From assembly GCA_036732025.1 (NCBI GenBank), contig DAINDE010000011.1, positions 20,805 to 84,804 of the forward strand: 64,000 nt of DNA, given 5' to 3'. Positions 32,527-41,574 of the stretch are shown piece by piece; within the stretch, counting starts at the first letter, position 1, and each line of letters begins with the position of its first letter. Source of the DNA: SSSZ01 sp036732025 (GTDB lineage Bacteria > Pseudomonadota > Gammaproteobacteria > Burkholderiales > Rhodocyclaceae). Under the pieces are notes generated by a model. It made no database searches and was not told where the DNA came from. It worked only from the letters and a program-made list of their open reading frames with translations. The position numbers were made by a program, and so were the translations under genes.

Positions 32527-33087
32527 ATGCCGAACCCATACCGCCTGTCGATCGTAGCCTGCATCGCCCTGCTGGCCCTGCCGGCATGGGCCTGGGAAAT
32601 GGCCGGGAGCAAGGCTCTCACCGCCCACACCCGCGACGGCCGGGCCATCCCCCTCGGGACCGTCGAGTTCGCGCCGGCCAAGGACGGGCGCACCGGCTTC
32701 ACCCTGCACCTGGACCACGGCCGCTTCAAGGATTTCTTCCTGTCGATGAAGGAATTCAAGTGCCTGGAGGGGAGCGAGGAAATCGTCTGCCACGTCCCTT
32801 ATCCCTACCGCAACCCGGGTACGGTGACTCCGGCGGACCTGGTCTGGCTGGAGCATTCGCTCCTGTTTCTCTACAAGCTGCCCAGCGATTACGGCGCCCG
32901 CCTGTGGAACGGCCTTTACTACCGCCTGCGCCTGACCGACGAGGGCCTCGTCGGCACGCCCCAGGCGGTGGATCTCAACGCCATTTCGGCGCCGCCGGCC
33001 GATCCCGGCGTGCCTCCCTTCGGCCCCGGCGAACGCAGCGACATTCCGGCCGGCGCCCGCTGGATCGAGCGCCTGACCATTCGCTGA
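32527..33087 (+). CDS. exported protein of unknown function
   Basis: A 186-residue protein with a clear Sec signal peptide (MPNPYRLSIVACIALLALPAWAWE). The mature part has FTLHLDHGRFKDFFLSMKEFKCLEGSEEIVCHVPYPYRNP, with two cysteines that could form a disulfide, and an aromatic segment LWNGLYYRLRLTDEG. The family was not recognised. It is followed convergently by the phasin gene 12 bases away. Confidence 0.65.
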   Translation: MPNPYRLSIVACIALLALPAWAWEMAGSKALTAHTRDGRAIPLGTVEFAPAKDGRTGFTLHLDHGRFKDFFLSMKEFKCLEGSEEIVCHVPYPYRNPGTVTPADLVWLEHSLLFLYKLPSDYGARLWNGLYYRLRLTDEGLVGTPQAVDLNAISAPPADPGVPPFGPGERSDIPAGARWIERLTIR

Positions 33088-33099
33088 CCGCCGCCTGCC

Positions 33100-33612
33100 T
33101 CAGGCGCGCTTGCGCGCCCGGGCCGCCGGCGTGGGAGCGACCGCCTCGGCGATGAGGCGGGCTTCCTTTTCCGCCACCTCGATGGTCTGGGTGGCGACTT
33201 CGCTCATTTCGTGGATGGTGTTTTCGGCGCTGTCCAGGCTGGTGCGGAGGGCGTCGAAGGCGACGGCGCTTTCCCAGGGGGACCAGTCGGCGGCCCGCGT
33301 CAGGATGCCGCGCACGACCTCGTCGAAGCGCCGCACCTGGGCGTCACCGGCGGCGATGAGGGCGGCGTGGGTGTCGCAGGCGATCTCGTAGGCCTGTTCC
33401 AGGAGGTGGGTGGAGGCGCCGCCGGACAATTCCAGCCACCGGGCCGGCTGCTCCAGGCCGCGGTCGCCCAGGCTCAGCGCCTGGCGGCCGGACTCCATGA
33501 CCAGGGCGGTGTAGCGCTCGCCCGCCTGGACCAGGATGCCGGTGACTTCCAGCACGCCCGCCAGGGCGGCGGCGCGGTTGGCGAAAAGGGTGGAGGAGAG
33601 ATAGGGGATCAT
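33100..33612 (-). CDS. phasin-like protein
   Basis: A 170-residue amphipathic helical protein resembling polyhydroxyalkanoate granule-associated phasins. It has Ala/Glu-rich helices with a family-like pattern (LVMESGRQALSLGDRGLEQPARWLEL, VATQTIEVAEKEARLIAEAV) and a basic C-terminus (AARARKRA). No cysteine, signal peptide or catalytic motif. The role (coating PHA granules) is inferred from composition. Confidence 0.6.
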   Translation of the reverse strand: MIPYLSSTLFANRAAALAGVLEVTGILVQAGERYTALVMESGRQALSLGDRGLEQPARWLELSGGASTHLLEQAYEIACDTHAALIAAGDAQVRRFDEVVRGILTRAADWSPWESAVAFDALRTSLDSAENTIHEMSEVATQTIEVAEKEARLIAEAVAPTPAARARKRA

Positions 33613-33670
33613 GGCGGAAAGGCCCTTCGATGGTGGCGCCAGTCTAGGCGGGAAAGGTTGCAGGAAGGTT

Positions 33671-34339
33671 TCAGCCGAAGCGCCTGACGCCCTCGGCGGT
33701 GCCCAGCAGCAGCACGTTGGCCGGGCGCACGGCGAAAAGGCCGTTGGTGACGACGCCGGTGATCTGGTTGATCTGCTGTTCGAGGCCGACGGGGTCGGTG
33801 ATGGCCAGGCCCTTCACGTCGAGGATGAGGTTGCCGTTGTCGGTGACGAAGCCTTCCCGCAGTACCGGCGTGCCCCCCAGCCGGGCAAGTTCCCGGGCGA
33901 CGTGGGCGCGGGCCATGGGGATCACCTCCACCGGCAGGGGGAACTTGCCCATCACCTCCACCCGCTTGGAAGCATCGGCGATGCAGACGAAACGCCGGGC
34001 CACGGCGGCGACGATCTTCTCGCGGGTGAGTGCGCCGCCGCCGCCCTTGATCATGTGCATGCCGTGGTCGATCTCGTCGGCGCCATCCACGTAGAGGGGG
34101 ATGTCGTCCACATCGTTGAGGTCGAGTACCGGGAAGCCGTGCCCTTCCAGGCGCTTGCGGGTGGCCTCGGAACTGGCGACGGCGCCCTTGTAGCGTCCCC
34201 GGAGGGGCGCCAGGGCGTCGATGAAGAAATTGGCGGTGGAGCCGGTGCCGACGCCGATGATGCTGCCGGCGGGGGCCTCTTCGGCCACGAGGTCGGCGGC
34301 GGCCTGGGCCACGGCCTGCTTGAGTTCGTCCTGGGTCAT
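33671..34339 (-). CDS. rpiA: ribose-5-phosphate isomerase A
   Basis: Interconverts ribose-5-phosphate and ribulose-5-phosphate; 222 residues. Conserved stretches are GVGTGSTANFFIDAL, SSEATRKRLEGHGFPV, YVDGADEIDHGMHMIKGGGGALTREKIVA (catalytic Asp/Glu/Lys) and the C-terminal GLFAVRPANVLLLGT. The ATG at 34339 has a GGA-containing leader. Confidence 0.95.
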   Translation of the reverse strand: MTQDELKQAVAQAAADLVAEEAPAGSIIGVGTGSTANFFIDALAPLRGRYKGAVASSEATRKRLEGHGFPVLDLNDVDDIPLYVDGADEIDHGMHMIKGGGGALTREKIVAAVARRFVCIADASKRVEVMGKFPLPVEVIPMARAHVARELARLGGTPVLREGFVTDNGNLILDVKGLAITDPVGLEQQINQITGVVTNGLFAVRPANVLLLGTAEGVRRFG

Positions 34340-34450
34340 GAGGGGATTCCTGAAGGGAGGGGGTCGCCGCTATTCTACCTTCACAAAAGTTTAACCTTTC
34401 TTTGCCCCTGAATCGCTAAACTGTATATACCGTTTTCTAGAGAGGAAGCC

Positions 34451-34978
34451 ATGGCAACGATGAAGAAGGATGCGGCCGGCGGCAAGGCGCCGGTGGTGGT
34501 GGCGGCCGAGCCGCTCAAGGAAGAGAAGGCGCGGCCCGCCACCAAGGCGGCCGCCGGCAAGGTTGCGCCGGCGCGGAAGCCGGCGGCGGGCAAGGCCGCC
34601 GTGGCGGCCAAGGTCGAGGCCTCCAAGGAAGCGCTCGCCAAGGCCCTGGCCAAGGCCCAGGCGGTGAAGCTGACGCCGCGGCCAGCCCCGGCCAAGGCCC
34701 GGATGCCGGCGGGCAAGAAGGCGGATAAGCCGGCCAAGGTGGAAAAACCCAGGAAGGCCAAGCTGGTGCGCGACAGTTTCACCATGCCGGAGAACGAGTA
34801 CGCCCAGCTTGCCGCCCTCAAGAAGCGCCTCCAGGCGGGGGGCATGGCGGTCAAGAAGAGCGAGTTGCTGCGGGCCGGCGTTGCCCTGCTGGCGGCCCTC
34901 AAGGATGCCGACCTGGCGGTGGCGGCCGGCAAGGTGGAGAAAATCAAGACCGGCCGGCCGGCCAAGTCCGGCAAGTAG
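34451..34978 (+). CDS. histone H1-like Lys/Ala/Pro-rich DNA-binding protein
   Basis: A 175-residue very basic protein. Residues 1-105 are low-complexity Ala/Lys/Pro repeats (AARKPAAGK-type), like betaproteobacterial histone-H1 homologues. The C-terminal 60 residues are ordered (RDSFTMPENEYAQLAALKKRLQ, then VKKSELLRAGVALLAAL) and resemble a ribbon-helix-helix fold. A nucleoid or regulatory role is likely (inference). It is flanked by an A/T-rich promoter region upstream and a hairpin terminator at 35004. Confidence 0.72.
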   Translation: MATMKKDAAGGKAPVVVAAEPLKEEKARPATKAAAGKVAPARKPAAGKAAVAAKVEASKEALAKALAKAQAVKLTPRPAPAKARMPAGKKADKPAKVEKPRKAKLVRDSFTMPENEYAQLAALKKRLQAGGMAVKKSELLRAGVALLAALKDADLAVAAGKVEKIKTGRPAKSGK

Positions 34979-35003
34979 CGAGTCCGGACAGCGGCTGCGG
35001 AAG

Positions 35004-35023
35004 GGGCGCTGCGGCGCCCTTTT
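35004..35023 (+). terminator. terminator after the histone-like gene
   Basis: GGGCGC-TGCG-GCGCCC followed by TTTT, 25 bases after the stop and just ahead of the PHO box of pstS. Confidence 0.72.
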
Positions 35024-35041
35024 ACTTTGGGCATAGGGCGG

Positions 35042-35074
35042 ATGTAACAGGGCTGTAATAAATCAGCCATACAC
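35042..35074 (+). promoter_or_regulatory. PHO box and -10 of the pst operon
   Basis: Two direct heptamers 11 bases apart, TGTAACA (35043-35049) and TGTAATA (35054-35060), fit the PhoB binding pattern (CTGTNAC with 4-base spacers). A -10-like TACACT lies at 35070-35075, the normal PHO-box-to--10 distance. PhoB is encoded downstream at 39588. Confidence 0.7.
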
Positions 35075-35107
35075 TGCGCTCCAGTTTCTTCCCAAGGAGT
35101 ACACCGC

Positions 35108-36157
35108 ATGCTGCGCAATTCCCGTTTCCTCCGTGCCACGGTCATCGCCGTCTCCCTCGGCGCCGCGGCTGTTTCCGCCATGGCTGCCGAAATCACCGGC
35201 GCTGGCGCGACTTTCCCCGCCCCGATCTACGGCAAGTGGGCGGATGCCTACCAGAAGGCCACCGGCAACAAGGTGAACTACCAGTCCATCGGTTCCGGCG
35301 GCGGTATCAAGCAGATCAACGCCAAGACCGTCGATTTTGGCGCTTCCGACATGCCCCTCAAGCCCGAAGTGCTGGAGAAGGACGGGCTGATGCAGTTCCC
35401 GACCGTGATCGGCGGCGTCGTCCCCGTCGTCAACCTGCAGGGCGTCGCCCCGGGGCAACTCAAGTTCACCGGCCCGGTCCTGGCCGACATCTACCTGGGC
35501 AAGATCACCAAGTGGAACGACAAGGCCATCGCCGAGCTCAATCCCAAGGTCGCCCTGCCGGCCACCGACATCGCCGTCGTCCGTCGTGCTGACGGTTCCG
35601 GCACCACCTTCATCTGGACCAACTACCTGTCCAAGATTTCCGAGGAGTGGAAGTCCAAGGTCGGCGACGGCACCGCCGTGCAGTGGCCCACCGGCATGGG
35701 TGGCAAGGGCAACGAGGGTGTCGCCGCCTTCGTCCAGCGCATTCCCGGCTCCATCGGCTACGTCGAGTACGCCTACGTCAAGCAGAACAAGATGACCTAC
35801 GGCCTCGTGCAGAACGCCGCCGGCAACTTCGTGGCCCCCGACGACCTCACCTTCAAGGCCGCCGCCGCCGGCGCCGACTGGACCAAGTCCGCCTTCTACG
35901 AAATCCTCACCAACCAGAACGGCAAGGACGCCTGGCCCATCACCGGTGCCACCTTCATCCTCATGCACAAGGCCCAGGACAAACCGGCCCAGGGCGCCGA
36001 AGTGCTCAAGTTCTTCGAATGGTCCTACAAGAACGGCGGCAAGCTGGCCGAGGAACTGGACTACGTGGCCCTGCCCGACAGCCTGATCAAGCTGATCCAT
36101 GGCGCCTGGGGCAACGTCAAGGATGGTGCCGGCAAGCCGGTGTATTCTGGCAAGTAA
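35108..36157 (+). CDS. pstS: phosphate ABC transporter substrate-binding protein PstS
   Basis: Periplasmic phosphate-binding protein, 349 residues with a Sec signal ending AVSAMA. The mature start AEITGAGATFPAPIYGKWADAY is typical of PstS. Phosphate-contact loops include IGSGGGIKQI, FGASDMPLK, RADGSGTTFIWTNYL and GGKGNEGVAAFVQ. The ATG at 35108 follows AAGGAG. PHO box upstream; hairpin between it and pstC. Confidence 0.96.
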   Translation: MLRNSRFLRATVIAVSLGAAAVSAMAAEITGAGATFPAPIYGKWADAYQKATGNKVNYQSIGSGGGIKQINAKTVDFGASDMPLKPEVLEKDGLMQFPTVIGGVVPVVNLQGVAPGQLKFTGPVLADIYLGKITKWNDKAIAELNPKVALPATDIAVVRRADGSGTTFIWTNYLSKISEEWKSKVGDGTAVQWPTGMGGKGNEGVAAFVQRIPGSIGYVEYAYVKQNKMTYGLVQNAAGNFVAPDDLTFKAAAAGADWTKSAFYEILTNQNGKDAWPITGATFILMHKAQDKPAQGAEVLKFFEWSYKNGGKLAEELDYVALPDSLIKLIHGAWGNVKDGAGKPVYSGK

Positions 36158-36192
36158 GAATAGAATGCATCGCGTCGGCAATCCGGCTGAGG

Positions 36193-36218
36193 CAACCTCC
36201 GCTACCGGGCGGAGGTTG
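36193..36218 (+). terminator. pstS-pstC intercistronic hairpin (partial terminator/mRNA stabiliser)
   Basis: A perfect 10-base stem CAACCTCCGC / GCGGAGGTTG with loop TACCGG, then TTCCTTT. In the 115-base gap after pstS it probably reduces readthrough or protects pstS mRNA, giving more PstS than PstC. Confidence 0.6.
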
Positions 36219-36272
36219 TTCCTTTCCCAGCGGGCCGGCCACGACGCACACCGTAACCACCGGATTCCGGCC

Positions 36273-37229
36273 ATGACCACACCCAGCAAGACCAAGGGGC
36301 AGTTCGGCGACCTGCTGTTCTTCAACCTGACCCGCGCCTTCGCCGCCATCACCCTCGCGCTGCTCGTCGGCATCGTCGCCTCCCTGATCTGGAGCGCCAT
36401 GCCCTCGATCCGGGAATTCGGTTTCGGCTTCCTCACCAGCTCGGAATGGAATCCGCCGGCAGAGCGCTTCGGCGCCCTGGTGCCCATGTATGGCACCCTC
36501 GTCACCTCCCTTGTCGCCCTGGTCATCGCCCTGCCCATCAGCTTCGGCATCGCCCTCTTCCTGACCGAGCTTTCCCCCACCTGGCTGCGCCGCCCCCTCG
36601 GCATCGCCATCGAACTCCTGGCCGGCATTCCCAGCATCGTCTACGGCATCTGGGGCCTGCTGGTCTTCGCCCCCATGTTCGGCGAGCACGTGCAGCCGGT
36701 CATCGCCCAGACCCTGGGCCAACTGCCGGTGATCGGCAGCCTCTTCAGCGGGCCCTCCCTGGGTATCGGCATCCTGGCCGCCGGCATCATCCTGGCCATC
36801 ATGATCATCCCCTTCATCACCTCGGTCATGCGCGACGTCTTCGAGCTGACGCCGCCCATGCTGAAGGAATCCTGCTACGGCCTCGGCGGCACCACCTGGG
36901 AGGTGGTGTGGAACGTGGTCCTGCCTTATACCCGGGTCGGCGTCATCGGTGGGGTCATGCTTGGCCTCGGCCGCGCCCTCGGCGAGACCATGGCGGTGAC
37001 CTTCGTCATCGGCAATGCCAGCCTGCTTTCCAACTTCTCCCTGTTCATGCCGGGCAACAGCATCACCTCGGCCTTGGCCAACGAATTCGCCGAGGCTTCG
37101 CCGGGTCTCTATACCTCGGCCCTGGTGGAGCTGGGGCTCATTCTTTTCGTGATCACCTTCATCGTGCTCACCCTGTCCAAACTGTTGCTGCTGTCGCTGG
37201 AGAAGAACTCCGGCGGCCGCCAGCATTGA
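36273..37229 (+). CDS. pstC: phosphate ABC transporter permease PstC
   Basis: Inner-membrane permease, 318 residues with six helices. The permease loop is LKESCYGLGGTTWEVVWNVVLPYTRVGVIGG, ending in the EAA-type GRALGETMAVTFVIGN. The ATG at 36273 (MTTPSKTKGQFGD) is chosen because upstream in-frame codons run into the hairpin and pstS end. Confidence 0.94.
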   Translation: MTTPSKTKGQFGDLLFFNLTRAFAAITLALLVGIVASLIWSAMPSIREFGFGFLTSSEWNPPAERFGALVPMYGTLVTSLVALVIALPISFGIALFLTELSPTWLRRPLGIAIELLAGIPSIVYGIWGLLVFAPMFGEHVQPVIAQTLGQLPVIGSLFSGPSLGIGILAAGIILAIMIIPFITSVMRDVFELTPPMLKESCYGLGGTTWEVVWNVVLPYTRVGVIGGVMLGLGRALGETMAVTFVIGNASLLSNFSLFMPGNSITSALANEFAEASPGLYTSALVELGLILFVITFIVLTLSKLLLLSLEKNSGGRQH

Positions 37230-37239
37230 GGGGCCGGCC

Positions 37240-38079
37240 ATGAATCTCGTCATGCGCCGCAAGGCCATCAACGCCATCGCCCTCACCCTCTCCCTGGGGG
37301 CCATGGCCTTCGGTCTCGTCTGGCTGATCTGGATCCTCTGGATGGTCATCGACCTGGGCATCGGCGCCATGACCCTGCGCCTGTTTACCGTCGATACGCC
37401 GCCACCGGGGGGCGCTGGCGGTCTCAAGAATGCCATCGTCGGCAGCATCATCATGGTCGGCCTGGCCATGGCCATGGCCACCCCGGTGGCGGTGCTGGCC
37501 GGCGTCTACCTCGCCGAGTACGGACGCCGTACCTGGCTGGGGAAGATCACCCGCTTCGTCAACGACATCCTGTTGTCGGCGCCGTCCATCGTCATCGGCC
37601 TCTTCGTCTATGCCATCTATGTGGCCCAGGTGGGCAAGTTCTCCGGCATGTCCGGTGCCGTCGCCCTGGCGCTGCTGGTGATCCCGGTGGTGGTGCGCAC
37701 CACCGAGGACATGCTGGCCCTGGTGCCCAACACCCTGCGCGAAGCGGCTTTCGCCCTGGGAGCGCCGAAGTGGAAGGTGATCATGATGGTGACCCTGCGC
37801 TCGGCCAAGACCGGCGTCGTCACCGGCATCCTGCTGGCGCTCGCCCGCATTTCCGGGGAGACCGCACCGCTCCTCTTCACCGCGTTGTCCAATCAGTTCT
37901 GGAGCACCGACCTCTCCGAACCGATGGCCAACCTGCCGGTCACCATCTTCAAGTTCGCCATGAGCCCCTTCAAGGACTGGCAGGAACTGGCCTGGGCCGG
38001 CGTCTTCCTCATCACCCTCGGGGTACTGGCCCTCAACATCGTCGCTCGCGTGATGTTCCGCCAGACCACGCAGCGCTGA
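37240..38079 (+). CDS. pstA: phosphate ABC transporter permease PstA
   Basis: Inner-membrane permease, 279 residues, six helices. Seen are PVAVLAGVYLAEYGR, LREAAFALGAPKWKVIMMVTLRSAKTGVVTGILLALARISGETAPLLFTAL (EAA loop). It follows pstC by 10 bases. Confidence 0.94.
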   Translation: MNLVMRRKAINAIALTLSLGAMAFGLVWLIWILWMVIDLGIGAMTLRLFTVDTPPPGGAGGLKNAIVGSIIMVGLAMAMATPVAVLAGVYLAEYGRRTWLGKITRFVNDILLSAPSIVIGLFVYAIYVAQVGKFSGMSGAVALALLVIPVVVRTTEDMLALVPNTLREAAFALGAPKWKVIMMVTLRSAKTGVVTGILLALARISGETAPLLFTALSNQFWSTDLSEPMANLPVTIFKFAMSPFKDWQELAWAGVFLITLGVLALNIVARVMFRQTTQR

Positions 38080-38098
38080 CCTTTCAACGGATAATTCC

Positions 38099-38884
38099 AT
38101 GATGCCCGTCGAACAAGCCATCGAAACCCTGACGCCCCAGATCAGCATCAGGAACCTCAATTTCTACTACGGCAAGGCCCTGGCCTTGAAGAACATCAAC
38201 CTGGATGTCTTCAAGGGCAAGGTCACCGCCTTCATCGGCCCCTCCGGCTGCGGCAAGTCCACCCTGCTGCGCACCATCAACCGCATGTATGACCTCTATC
38301 CCGGCCAGCGGGCCGAGGGGGAGATCCTGGTGGGCGGCAAGAACATCCTGGACAAGGGCGTCGACACCATCGAATTGCGGGCCAAGGTGGGCATGGTCTT
38401 CCAGAAGCCGACGCCGTTCCCCATGTCCATCTACGAGAACATTGCCTTCGGCGTGCGCATGCACGAGAAGCTGACCCGCAACCAGATGGATGACCGCATC
38501 GAATGGGCCCTGACCAAGGCCGCCCTGTGGGACGAGGTGAAGGACAAGCTGAAACAGCCCGGTACCGGCCTCTCCGGCGGCCAGCAGCAGCGCCTGTGCA
38601 TCGCCCGCGGCGTGGCGGTGAAGCCCCAGGTGCTGCTCCTCGACGAGCCGACCTCGGCCCTGGACCCCATCTCCACCATGCGCATCGAGGAACTGATCCA
38701 CGAGTTGAAGCGGGAATTCACCATCGCCATCGTCACCCACAACATGCAGCAGGCGGCCCGGGTCTCCGACTTCACCGCCTACATGTACCTGGGGGAACTG
38801 GTGGAGTTCGGCAAGACCGACGACATCTTCATCAAGCCGCAGGACAAGCGGACCGAAGACTACATCACCGGCCGCATGGGCTGA
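38099..38884 (+). CDS. pstB: phosphate ABC transporter ATPase PstB
   Basis: ATPase of the Pst transporter, 261 residues. Walker A is GPSGCGKSTLLRT, Q-loop FQKPTPFPMSIYENIAFGVR, signature LSGGQQQRLCIARG, Walker B VLLLDEPTSALD, H-loop VTHNMQQA. Either of two adjacent ATGs (38099 or 38102) could start it. Confidence 0.96.
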   Translation: MMPVEQAIETLTPQISIRNLNFYYGKALALKNINLDVFKGKVTAFIGPSGCGKSTLLRTINRMYDLYPGQRAEGEILVGGKNILDKGVDTIELRAKVGMVFQKPTPFPMSIYENIAFGVRMHEKLTRNQMDDRIEWALTKAALWDEVKDKLKQPGTGLSGGQQQRLCIARGVAVKPQVLLLDEPTSALDPISTMRIEELIHELKREFTIAIVTHNMQQAARVSDFTAYMYLGELVEFGKTDDIFIKPQDKRTEDYITGRMG

Positions 38885-38898
38885 TTATGGGAAATGCC

Positions 38899-39591
38899 AT
38901 GAACGAGACCTCTCACGTTTCCACCCAGTTCGACGAAGACCTCTCCCGCCTGCGCAGCCATGTGCTGCAGATGGGCGGCCTGGTGGAGTCCCAGGTGTCC
39001 GACGCCATCGACGCCTACAACACCGGCGAGATCGCCAGCGTCAAGTCCATCGTCGAGACCGACCGCAAGGTCAACGACCTTGAGAAGGCCATCGACGACG
39101 ACTGCGCCCATGTCATCGCCAAGCGCCAGCCGGCGGCTTCGGACCTGCGCCTGGTGTTCGGCATCAGCAAGATCGTCACCGACCTGGAGCGGGCCGGCGA
39201 CGAGGCCAAGAAGATCGCCAAGGGCGTGCGCCGCATCTACGAAAGCGGCCACATGCCGGTGCAGTACGGCGTCGGCGTGCGCCACGTGGCCGACGCGGCC
39301 CTGAACATGCTGCGCCAGGCCCTCGATGCCTTCGCCCGCCTCGACACCGCCGCCGCCGAGGACGTCATCCGCGCCGACAACGAGGTGGACGTCGAATTCA
39401 AGTCCATCCTCCGCCAGCTCATCACCCACATGATGGAAGACCCGCGGACCATCACCACCTCCATGGACATCATCTGGATCGCCCGCGCCATCGAGCGTAT
39501 CGGCGACCACGCCAAGAACGTCGGCGAACACGTCATCTACATCGTCGAAGGCCGCGACATCCGTCATCCGCCCAAAGAAGCCGCCAAATGA
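38899..39591 (+). CDS. phoU: phosphate signalling protein PhoU
   Basis: Negative modulator linking PstB and PhoR; 230 residues, two three-helix PhoU repeats. Metal-binding E/D motifs are seen at DLRLVFGISKIVTDLERAGDEAKKIA and TTSMDIIWIARAIERIGDHAKNV. The ATG at 38899 with GGGA upstream is preferred over 38887. The stop overlaps the phoB start (ATGA). Confidence 0.94.
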   Translation: MNETSHVSTQFDEDLSRLRSHVLQMGGLVESQVSDAIDAYNTGEIASVKSIVETDRKVNDLEKAIDDDCAHVIAKRQPAASDLRLVFGISKIVTDLERAGDEAKKIAKGVRRIYESGHMPVQYGVGVRHVADAALNMLRQALDAFARLDTAAAEDVIRADNEVDVEFKSILRQLITHMMEDPRTITTSMDIIWIARAIERIGDHAKNVGEHVIYIVEGRDIRHPPKEAAK

Positions 39592-40274
39592 ACCCGACCA
39601 TCCTCGTCGTCGAGGACGAACCCGCCATCCAGGAGCTGGTGGCCATCAACCTGAAGCACGCCGGTTTCCTGGTGGTGCGCGCCGGCAGCGCCGAAGAGGG
39701 CGAATCCGCCATCCGCGCCGCCCTGCCCGACCTGGTCATCCTCGACTGGATGCTGCCCGGCCAGTCCGGCGTGGCGCTCGCCAAGAAGCTGCGGGCCGAC
39801 GACCGGACCCGGGAACTGCCCATCATCATGCTCACCGCCCGGGTCCATGAGGAGGACAAGATCCAGGGCCTGGAGGCGGGGGCCGACGACTACGTGACCA
39901 AGCCCTTTTCCCCCAAGGAACTGGTGGCCCGCGTGCGCGCCGTGTTGCGCCGCCGCTCCCCCCATCTGGCCGGCGAGGCCGTCGAAATCAAGGGCCTGCT
40001 CCTCAATCCGGCCACCCACCGCGTCGTGGCGGCCGAGCAGCCCATCGAGCTGGGTCCCACCGAGTTCCGCCTGCTCTTTTTCTTCATGACCCATCCCGAA
40101 CGGGTGTACACCCGGGCCCAACTCCTCGACGAAGTGTGGGGCGACCACGTCTTCATCGAGGAACGCACGGTAGACGTGCATATCCGCCGCCTGCGGGCGG
40201 CCCTGGAGCCCTCGGGCCACCATGATCGCGTCGAGACCGTCCGCGGCACCGGCTACCGTTTCCGTGGGGACTGA
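39588..40274 (+). CDS. phoB: phosphate response regulator PhoB
   Basis: OmpR-family activator binding PHO boxes; 228 residues. The receiver has ILVVEDEPAIQELV, phospho-Asp in DLVILDWMLPG (about residue 53) and the Lys in DDYVTKPFSPKEL. The winged helix reads IELGPTEFRLLFFFMTHPERVYTRAQLLDEVWG. Candidate targets in the window are 35042, 41570 and possibly 46462. Confidence 0.95.
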   Translation: MNPTILVVEDEPAIQELVAINLKHAGFLVVRAGSAEEGESAIRAALPDLVILDWMLPGQSGVALAKKLRADDRTRELPIIMLTARVHEEDKIQGLEAGADDYVTKPFSPKELVARVRAVLRRRSPHLAGEAVEIKGLLLNPATHRVVAAEQPIELGPTEFRLLFFFMTHPERVYTRAQLLDEVWGDHVFIEERTVDVHIRRLRAALEPSGHHDRVETVRGTGYRFRGD

Positions 40275-40287
40275 CAGTAGCAGCGGC

Positions 40288-41574
40288 ATGCCCCTGCCCA
40301 TGGTGCGGGGCATCGTCTACCTCGTCGTCACGGCGGCCCTGGCGGCCTTCGTTGGCGGCGTCCTGCAGCCCTGGGTGGGCTGGCTGGTGCTCACCGTCGG
40401 GCTCGTCAGCCAGATCGCGTACCACCTGGTGTACTTCTCCCGCCTGGAGCGCTGGTCCCGCCAGCCGGCCAACACCGAGGCCCTGGAAGGCGAGGGCGTT
40501 TGGGACGAGGTCTTCTCCCGCCTCTACCGCCACGAGAAGCGCCTCCTGTCGCTGATCGCCCAGCGGGAAACCGAAGTGGCGGAATTTTCCTCGGCGATCC
40601 AGGCCCTCACCGACGGCATCGTCCTGCTCGACGACGACAACCGCATCACCTGGTGCAACGTCACCGCCGAAATGCAGTTCGGCATCACCCTGCGTACCGA
40701 TCTTGGCCAGCACCTGGCCAACCTGGTCCGGCGGCCGGAGTTCGTCGATTACCTGGCGGCGGAGGACTTCTCCCGTCCCCTGACCCTGCGTTCCGACCGC
40801 AAGGGCGACCGGGTGCTTTCCATCCACGTGCTGCCCTATGGCCGGGGCAACCGCCTCATGCAGATCAAGGACGTCACCCAGGCCGACCTTCTCGACCGCA
40901 TGCGGCGGGATTTCGTCGCCAATGTCTCCCACGAGCTGCGCACCCCCCTCACCGTGCTGGCCGGTTTCCTGGAAACCCTGCAGGAAATCGACCTGGAAGC
41001 CTACGAGCGGCAGCACTACCTGCAACTCATGCAGGAGCAGTCCGAGCGCATGCAGCGCATCGTCCGCGACCTGCTCACCCTGTCCTCCCTGGAGGCCGCG
41101 CCGCCACCGGAAAACGAAACCATCGACATGGCCACCCTCCTGGACAAGCTGAAGCGCGATGCCGAAGCCCTTTCCGGCGGGCGCCACACCATCGTCCTGG
41201 TAGCCGAAGGCGGCGACCTGCGCGGTGCCGAGGGCGAACTGGTCAGCGCCATGGGCAACCTCGTCTCCAACGCCGTGCGCTACACCCCGGAGGGCGGTAC
41301 CGTCACCATCTCCTGGCGCACCGGCGCCGAAGGCGGCGAATTCGCCGTCCACGATACCGGCATCGGCATCGATCCCAAGCACATCCCCCGGCTCACCGAA
41401 CGCTTCTACCGGGTGGACCGCGGGCGTTCGCGGGATACCGGCGGCACCGGCCTCGGGCTGGCCATCGTCAAGCACGCCCTGTCCCGCCACCAGGCCACCC
41501 TGGACATCACCAGCACCCCCGGCAAGGGCAGCCGTTTCGCCGCCAAATTTCCGCCCGCCCGGATCGTGGCGTAA
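40288..41574 (+). CDS. phoR: phosphate sensor histidine kinase PhoR
   Basis: Membrane histidine kinase, about 428 residues. Two N-terminal helices (about 7-45) are followed by a PAS domain (SSAIQALTDGIVLLDDDNRITWCN). HisKA is FVANVSHELRTPLTVLAGFLETL (His about 219). The ATPase domain has NLVSNAVRYTPEGG, DTGIGIDP and GTGLGLAIVKH. The ATG at 40288 just after phoB is used; a start at 40222 inside phoB is also open. The stop lies beside the PHO-box-like array. Confidence 0.93.
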   Translation: MPLPMVRGIVYLVVTAALAAFVGGVLQPWVGWLVLTVGLVSQIAYHLVYFSRLERWSRQPANTEALEGEGVWDEVFSRLYRHEKRLLSLIAQRETEVAEFSSAIQALTDGIVLLDDDNRITWCNVTAEMQFGITLRTDLGQHLANLVRRPEFVDYLAAEDFSRPLTLRSDRKGDRVLSIHVLPYGRGNRLMQIKDVTQADLLDRMRRDFVANVSHELRTPLTVLAGFLETLQEIDLEAYERQHYLQLMQEQSERMQRIVRDLLTLSSLEAAPPPENETIDMATLLDKLKRDAEALSGGRHTIVLVAEGGDLRGAEGELVSAMGNLVSNAVRYTPEGGTVTISWRTGAEGGEFAVHDTGIGIDPKHIPRLTERFYRVDRGRSRDTGGTGLGLAIVKHALSRHQATLDITSTPGKGSRFAAKFPPARIVA

